A DNA stretch of 10,075 bases from Flavobacterium sp. (lineage in GTDB: Bacteria > Bacteroidota > Bacteroidia > Flavobacteriales > Flavobacteriaceae). The stretch spans positions 1-10,075 of the forward strand of contig JALRGZ010000278.1 of the NCBI GenBank assembly GCA_023253295.1, read 5' to 3'. Below the pieces are notes generated by a model. The model did not search any database. It was not told the origin of the DNA and saw only the letters and a program-made list of their open reading frames with translations. The translations under genes and the position numbers were made by a program. This document shows positions 6,103 to 10,075 of this stretch, piece after piece. The stretch's first letter is position 1; every line of letters starts with the position of its first letter.

Positions 6103-6455
6103 AATTAGTACTTAAATTAGAAGAATTAGGATTATTGGTTTTAGGGATTTATCTTTTTAATCTTTTGGATTATCAATGGTGGTGGTTTTTAGTTTTGATT
6201 TTGACTCCTGATTTTTCAATGATTGGTTATCTTTTTGGAAATAAAACAGGTGCAATTTGTTATAATTTGTTCCATCATAAAGCAATTGCAATTTTAATTT
6301 ATTTAGTTGGAATTTACTTTGGTCAAGAAATATTGGAATTGGCAGGAGTAATTTTATTTTCACATTCCTCATTAGATAGATTGATGGGGTATGGGCTTAA
6401 GTACGAAAGTGGATTTAAAGACACCCATTTGGGAAAAATTGGAAAAAACGAATAA
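6099..6455 (+). CDS. DUF4260 family small membrane protein
   Basis: The 118-residue protein appears to have four hydrophobic segments (about 7-23, 25-46, 58-74 and 78-96). It carries polar signatures typical of DUF4260 proteins: TPDFSMIGYLFG (36-47), AICYNLFHHK (52-61) and the C-terminal HSSLDRLMGYGLKY (88-101) followed by DTHLG. Several conserved His and Asp residues near the membrane surface could suggest an enzyme or metal-binding site, but no function is established that I know of. It overlaps the GNAT gene by 4 nt and the next gene by 1 nt (TAATG). Confidence 0.85.
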   Translation: MKLVLKLEELGLLVLGIYLFNLLDYQWWWFLVLILTPDFSMIGYLFGNKTGAICYNLFHHKAIAILIYLVGIYFGQEILELAGVILFSHSSLDRLMGYGLKYESGFKDTHLGKIGKNE

Positions 6456-6817
6456 TGAATTTAGAAGAATTTTACGAATATTGTCTTTCTAAAAAGGGAG
6501 TTACAGAGCATTTTCCTTTTGATCAGGATACTTTGGTTTTTAAGGTAGGGGGAAAAATGTTTGCGCTTTCTTCGTTGAAACAATGGGAGTTAGGAAAGCC
6601 ATCTGTTAATTTAAAATGTGAGCCGGAATTGGCTAAAGAATGGCGCACACAATACGAAGCCATTCAACCGGGGTATCATATGAATAAAAATCATTGGAAT
6701 ACTGTGGCAATCAATACTGGAATTTCAGATTCTTTTTTAAAAGAAATGATTGATTGTTCCTATGTGTTGGTTTTGAGTAGTTTAAGTAAAAAGTTACAGC
6801 AAGAAATATTAGGCTAA
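6455..6817 (+). CDS. MmcQ/YjbR family protein
   Basis: The 120-residue protein matches the MmcQ/YjbR family (CyaY-like fold, PF04237), described as a double-wing DNA-binding-like fold of uncertain function. Family signatures are the N-terminal LEEFYEYCLSKKGVTEHFPF (3-22), DTLVFKVGGKMFAL (25-38), VNLKCEPELA (51-60), PGYHMNKNHWNTVAI (72-86) and the terminal SYVLVLSSLSKK segment (102-113). These proteins are common as small accessory genes and their targets are mostly unknown. This is the last gene of the operon; transcription must end between here and the LacI-family gene. Confidence 0.88.
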   Translation: MNLEEFYEYCLSKKGVTEHFPFDQDTLVFKVGGKMFALSSLKQWELGKPSVNLKCEPELAKEWRTQYEAIQPGYHMNKNHWNTVAINTGISDSFLKEMIDCSYVLVLSSLSKKLQQEILG

Positions 6818-6868
6818 TCTTACTTTTTTTAAACTTTTCTCAAAATTTAAAAACAAAAGTGTGTAAAA

Positions 6869-6900
6869 TTTGTTTTTTAAAATTTATATTGTCATATTTG
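6869..6900 (+). promoter_or_regulatory. Promoter of the LacI-family regulator gene
   Basis: TTTG at 6869-6872 and CATATTTG at 6893-6900 (7 of 8 matches to TAnnTTTG) are separated by 20 bp, fitting a Bacteroidota housekeeping promoter. Transcription would start near 6905-6908, inside the palindromic operator at 6904-6917, so bound repressor should block initiation. Confidence 0.65.
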
Positions 6901-6903
6901 TAG

Positions 6904-6917
6904 TGTAAACGTTTACA
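6904..6917. promoter_or_regulatory. LacI-family operator, autoregulatory
   Basis: TGTAAACGTTTACA is a perfect 14-bp palindrome with the central CG typical of LacI/GalR operators. It covers the predicted transcription start and ends 9 nt before the TTG start of the regulator gene. The same 14 bases recur at 7955-7968. Confidence 0.85.
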
Positions 6918-6926
6918 TTTATTAAA

Positions 6927-7931
6927 TTGTCAAATCTAAAAGCAGTTGCGGAGCATTCAAGGGTATCTATAGCTACAGTATCTAGGGTTATTAATAATGA
7001 TCCTAAGGTAAGTAAAGAAACTGTGCTTAAAGTTCAGGCTTCGATAGCCGCTTTAGATTATAAACCCAATCGTGTTGCTCAACGTTTAAGAAGCTCTAAT
7101 AATAAAACCAAATTATTAGGCTTGATTATTCCAGATATTCAAAATCCATTTTTTGTTGACGTTGTAAGAGGTGTGGAAGATTATGCTTACCAAAATAATT
7201 TTGCCGTTATGATTGGTAATTTTGGTCAGGATGAGAAAAAAGAAAAATTGTATTTGGATATTTTTCAATCGGAAAATATTGATGGATTAATTGTCGCACC
7301 TATCCATGGAAAGGATAAAGGAATTGAAAATTTAGTTAAAAAAGATATTCCTGTTGTTTGTATTGATAGAGGTTTGACTGATATTGAAGTTGATATTGTA
7401 AAAGTGGATAATGAATTAGGCGCTTTTAATGCGATTGATCATTTGTTGAGTATTGGTCACAGAAGAATTGCTTTTATTTCGGGAAATTTTAAAATACCAA
7501 CCTACATCGAGCGTATGGCGGGTTATAAAAAAGCTTTGGCTAAATATAATGTACCATTTGATGAGAGTTTAATTTTTGCCAGAAATAATGATTACAAAAG
7601 TGGATTTGAAATAGCTAATAAAATTCTAGAATTAGAAGAAAAACCAACAGCTATTTTTTCAGGGAATAATTTGTTGACTTTAGGAGCGCTAGAAGCAATT
7701 CATGCTCATAATATTAGAATACCAGAGCAGATATCGATTATAGGTTTTGACGATATGCCGTGGTCTATCTCGTTAAATCCACCATTAACGGCTGTACGTC
7801 AGCCAGGTTTTGACATGGGAAGAAAAGCAGCTGAATTACTTTATGAAAGAATTGTAAGCCCAAGTAAGAAGAAAGAAAGTGTTATTCTGGACACAGAATT
7901 AATGCTTAGAAAATCAACTGCTCCTGTTTAG
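6927..7931 (+). CDS. LacI/GalR-family transcriptional regulator
   Basis: The 334-residue protein is a sugar-responsive type DNA-binding regulator. The N-terminal helix-turn-helix spans residues 4-23, with recognition segment SIATVSRVIN (14-23). YKPNRVAQRLRS (45-56) forms the third helix and hinge, and a periplasmic-binding-protein-like effector domain covers about 63-334, including LGLIIPDIQNPFF (64-76), IGHRRIAFISG (176-186) and IIGFDDMPWS (271-280). Effector unknown; LacI-family ligands are usually sugars or sugar acids. The start is TTG at 6927, which gives the standard short N-terminus before the HTH; no in-frame ATG lies between it and the HTH. Palindromic operators in front of this gene and of the dehydrogenase gene, identical in core, imply that it represses itself and the downstream catabolic genes. 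The family is related to CcpA and RbsR, but a global CcpA role is not expected in this phylum. Confidence 0.93.
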   Translation: MSNLKAVAEHSRVSIATVSRVINNDPKVSKETVLKVQASIAALDYKPNRVAQRLRSSNNKTKLLGLIIPDIQNPFFVDVVRGVEDYAYQNNFAVMIGNFGQDEKKEKLYLDIFQSENIDGLIVAPIHGKDKGIENLVKKDIPVVCIDRGLTDIEVDIVKVDNELGAFNAIDHLLSIGHRRIAFISGNFKIPTYIERMAGYKKALAKYNVPFDESLIFARNNDYKSGFEIANKILELEEKPTAIFSGNNLLTLGALEAIHAHNIRIPEQISIIGFDDMPWSISLNPPLTAVRQPGFDMGRKAAELLYERIVSPSKKKESVILDTELMLRKSTAPV

Positions 7932-7950
7932 AGTAGTTTTTTTTAATATA

Positions 7951-7972
7951 AAAATGTAAACGTTTACATTTT
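7951..7972. promoter_or_regulatory. Second LacI-family operator, upstream of the alcohol dehydrogenase
   Basis: A perfect 22-bp palindrome centred on CG contains the same TGTAAACGTTTACA core (7955-7968) found before the regulator gene, here extended by AAAA and TTTT on its two sides. It lies 63 bp before the ATG of the dehydrogenase gene and 19 bp after the regulator stop. I see no convincing TAnnTTTG promoter between it and the ATG, so either the promoter is divergent from consensus or the genes are partly transcribed from upstream. Confidence 0.85.
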
Positions 7973-8035
7973 AAAAATTAAATCCTTTTTTGGGTTAGTG
8001 TCTTGTTTAATAGTGGTTTATGTTAAAATAAAAAA

Positions 8036-9178
8036 ATGAAAGAAATTGTAATTTTAAATCCTAATCGTGTTGTTTTCGGGGAGGGAAGTATGCAGCGATT
8101 TGTTGATGATTTTTTAGAAAAAGGTTTTAAAAGATTGTTTTTGTTGAGCATTGCTGAGCTTAGCACGGCTTTGGTGCCTTTTTTAGAGAAATTAAAATCA
8201 CATGGTGTTGAAATTGAAGTTGATGAATCGATAGTGGGCGAACCAACATTTGAGGATTTTAATAAAGTCTTGCTCCAGGCAAAAGCTTTTGAGGCGGATA
8301 GTGTTGTGGGTATTGGAGGTGGAAGTGTTTTGGATGTGGCCAAATTAGTGGCAGCTCAATTAAAAAATTCGCAAACTTTAGATGAAATTAAAGGAATTGG
8401 GAATCTTAAAGAAAGACAAATTTATGTGGCTTGTATTCCTACTACATCCGGAACTGGAAGTGAGGTTTCGCCAAATGCTATTTTTGTTAATGAATTGGGA
8501 GAAAAAGTAGGGATTATCAGTCCGTTTTTAGTGCCTGATGCGGCGTATATTGATCCGGTTCTGACAGTTTCCCTGCCAAAAAGTATCACTGCAGCGACAG
8601 GAATAGATGCATTAACGCATTGTTTAGAAGCTTATACCAATAAATTTGCACATCCAATCGTTGATTTGTATGCTTTAGAGGGAGTTCGTTTGATTGCTAA
8701 ATATTTAAAAAGAGCCTGCGACAACGGAGCTGACCTAGAAGCCAGAGCGCAAGTGGCTTTAGGAAGTATGTATGGTGGAATGTGTTTGGGACCTGTAAAT
8801 ACGGCTGCGGTTCATGCTTTATCGTATCCTTTGGGAGTGGAATATCATATTCCGCATGGCTTGTCAAATGCCTTGTTGTTACCTTATGTGATGGAATACA
8901 ATATAGAAGCTGATGCCAGTAAATACGAACGAATTGCTGAGGTTATAGGTGCTGAGAAAAAAGCAACTTCAAAGGAAACTGCTTTGGAAGGGGTGAAAAT
9001 TATGAAGCAGTTGATTGCTGATTGTGGATTACCTACTACTTTGGGAGAAGCCGGAGTGAAAGAAGAATCAATTCCGTCATTGGCGGAAGGAGCTGTAAAA
9101 GTACAACGTTTGTTGAAGAATAATATTAGAGAAATTGCCGTAGAAGATGCAGTGGCCATCTATCAATCGGCTTTTTAG
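8036..9178 (+). CDS. Iron-containing (group III) alcohol dehydrogenase
   Basis: The 380-residue protein is an NAD(P)-dependent oxidoreductase interconverting an alcohol and an aldehyde or ketone. Its N-terminal Rossmann-like domain has GIGGGSVLD (92-100), the dinucleotide-binding GGGS, followed by IPTTSGTGSEVSPNAIF (134-150). The helical domain carries the metal ligands: GIDALTHCLEAY (189-200) gives D191 and H195, HALSYPLG (260-267) gives H260, and HIPHGLSNALLLPY (271-284) gives H274. Spacing matches FucO-type enzymes (D196, H200, H263, H277 in E. coli). Length is normal for the family. The exact substrate cannot be read from sequence. It follows the LacI-family gene and operator and precedes a DapA-superfamily lyase by 9 bp, so it probably acts on a product or precursor of that lyase's aldehyde. 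Confidence 0.93.
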   Translation: MKEIVILNPNRVVFGEGSMQRFVDDFLEKGFKRLFLLSIAELSTALVPFLEKLKSHGVEIEVDESIVGEPTFEDFNKVLLQAKAFEADSVVGIGGGSVLDVAKLVAAQLKNSQTLDEIKGIGNLKERQIYVACIPTTSGTGSEVSPNAIFVNELGEKVGIISPFLVPDAAYIDPVLTVSLPKSITAATGIDALTHCLEAYTNKFAHPIVDLYALEGVRLIAKYLKRACDNGADLEARAQVALGSMYGGMCLGPVNTAAVHALSYPLGVEYHIPHGLSNALLLPYVMEYNIEADASKYERIAEVIGAEKKATSKETALEGVKIMKQLIADCGLPTTLGEAGVKEESIPSLAEGAVKVQRLLKNNIREIAVEDAVAIYQSAF

Positions 9179-9187
9179 TTAGATATC

Positions 9188-10075
9188 ATGAAGAATATAA
9201 AAAAGTATAATGGAGTTGTAGTACCAATGGTGACACCATTTCGTGCCGATTTGAGTATCGATTTGGCTGCGGTTGCTGTTTTGGTGAATCATTTAATCGA
9301 TGGCGGATGCCATCCTTTTGTATTAGGAACTACAGGAGAATCGAGTTCGATTTCTTTGGAAAGCAAAGTGGCTTTGGTGAAAAAAACAGTGGAAGTAGCC
9401 AAAGGAAAAGCAATGATTTATGCGGGAATTTCAGGAAACTCTTTTCAGGAATCCTTAGATCAGGCTAAAATTTACACTGATTTAGGTGTAGATGTTTTAG
9501 TGGCTCATGTGCCTTATTATTATCCATTGAATCAAAATCATATTTTAAATTATTTCCAGCAATTGGCTTCTGCGGTTTCATTACCATTGATTGTTTATAA
9601 TATGCCAATGACAACTAATATGTCAATCGATTTAGAAACTGCTGACGAATTGAGTAAACATCCTAATATCGTTGGTTACAAAGAATCGGAAAGAGGTGAA
9701 GAACGAATGGCTAAGGCTATCGGATTGTGGAGAGACCGTGAGGATTTTTCTTATTTATTAGGCTGGGCGGCTAAATCTTATGAGGGAATGCAATTAGGAG
9801 CTGACGGATTGGTTCCAAGTACAGGAAACTTAACACCTGAACTGTATAGCACTATTTATAATGCGGTGCTTGCCGGAGATGATGCCTCTGCACAAAAAGC
9901 ACAGGAAAAGAGCGATGCCATTTCTAAGATTTACCAGGAAAATCAAATGTTGGTAAATGCGATACCAATTTTAAAATTCCTGTTAGCACATAATGGTCTT
10001 TGTTCAAAAGAGGTTTTATTGCCAATGATTGCTGTTAGCGGAGCGGATCAAAAAATAGCATTAGAAAAAATGAAT
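9188..10075 (+). CDS. DapA-superfamily (DHDPS/N-acetylneuraminate lyase) aldolase or dehydratase, cut by window end
   Basis: The 296 visible residues, nearly the full length of a family usually about 300 long, form a class I aldolase TIM barrel that works through a Schiff base to a 2-oxo acid. Visible motifs are VVVPMVTPF (10-18), GTTGESSS (47-54), VYNMPMTT (136-143) with catalytic Y137, and VGYKES (162-167) with Schiff-base K165. True dihydrodipicolinate synthase has YNxPxRT, where the Arg binds the dicarboxylate substrate; here that position is Thr. This argues against lysine biosynthesis and for a 2-keto-3-deoxy sugar-acid aldolase or dehydratase, or a hydroxyproline-type deaminase. The ATG at 9188 lies 9 bp after the dehydrogenase stop, so the two are co-transcribed under the LacI-family operator. 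The stop lies beyond the right edge. Confidence 0.9.
   Translation, partial: MKNIKKYNGVVVPMVTPFRADLSIDLAAVAVLVNHLIDGGCHPFVLGTTGESSSISLESKVALVKKTVEVAKGKAMIYAGISGNSFQESLDQAKIYTDLGVDVLVAHVPYYYPLNQNHILNYFQQLASAVSLPLIVYNMPMTTNMSIDLETADELSKHPNIVGYKESERGEERMAKAIGLWRDREDFSYLLGWAAKSYEGMQLGADGLVPSTGNLTPELYSTIYNAVLAGDDASAQKAQEKSDAISKIYQENQMLVNAIPILKFLLAHNGLCSKEVLLPMIAVSGADQKIALEKMN

Noticed and set aside
6843..6885. Possible terminator hairpin after the MmcQ/YjbR gene
   Set aside because: AAATTTAAAAACAAA can pair with TTTGTTTTTTAAAATTT, but the stem is nearly pure A/T with bulges and overlaps the next gene's promoter, so it is probably just base composition.
6904..6917. CcpA catabolite-response (cre) site
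   Set aside because: TGTAAACGTTTACA fits a cre consensus, but the window is Bacteroidota, where CcpA/HPr-Ser control is not expected. A LacI-family gene directly adjacent explains the site.
8023..8343. Antisense 106-residue reading frame over the dehydrogenase start, and a similar one at 8884-9159
   Set aside because: Low-complexity Ser/Thr/Lys-rich translations opposite a clear gene; no family resemblance.
9188..10075. dapA, 4-hydroxy-tetrahydrodipicolinate synthase of lysine biosynthesis
   Set aside because: The Arg of the YNxPxRT motif is replaced by Thr, and the gene lies with a dehydrogenase under a LacI-type operator, which fits catabolism better.

Overview
The window looks like chromosomal DNA from a member of the Bacteroidota, most likely Flavobacterium or a close relative. 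The DNA is AT-rich. Ribosome binding sites are not obvious. Two promoters fit the Bacteroidota pattern (TTTG or TTG, about 19-20 bp, then TAnnTTTG). The proteins (RuvC, HemW, DUF4260, a TonB-C-like lipoprotein) read like flavobacterial versions. Genus level is inference from familiarity, not from a search.

Layout: (1) 1-184 holds a complete tRNA-Asp(GTC) unit with promoter and hairpin terminator. (2) 239-757 encodes a small lipoprotein with a degenerate TonB C-terminal-like domain. (3) 868-2903, minus strand, is a two-gene operon with a 4-nt overlap: a flippase-like polytopic membrane protein followed by a membrane-anchored family 2 glycosyltransferase. It is probably involved in envelope glycan or glycolipid work. 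(4) 3030-4873, plus strand, carries ruvC (Holliday junction resolvase) and hemW (radical SAM heme chaperone). (5) 4955-6817 is a tightly packed four-gene operon (cyclase-family metal hydrolase, GNAT acetyltransferase, DUF4260 membrane protein, MmcQ/YjbR protein) in which every junction overlaps by 1-4 nt. (6) 6869 to the right edge is a catabolic-looking unit: a LacI-family regulator, an iron-containing alcohol dehydrogenase and a DapA-superfamily lyase cut by the window end. An identical 14-bp palindrome (TGTAAACGTTTACA) lies upstream of both the regulator and the dehydrogenase, which suggests autoregulation plus control of the pathway by this LacI protein.

The most interesting theme is short repetitive DNA. 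Several gene junctions hold a different short palindromic or iterated element, and two coding regions also contain such DNA. A 24-nt-arm imperfect palindrome sits in frame inside hemW and adds about 25 residues between the conserved ANPDD and INRLSIGIQSF segments. A 14-nt tandem duplication lies inside the glycosyltransferase gene just after its DDAS motif. The hemW palindrome shares the core GAGCGnAGTCGA with an intergenic element at 763-780, so it looks like an intergenic repeat family that has entered a protein gene. I see no CRISPR array, phage, insertion sequence or obvious defence system.
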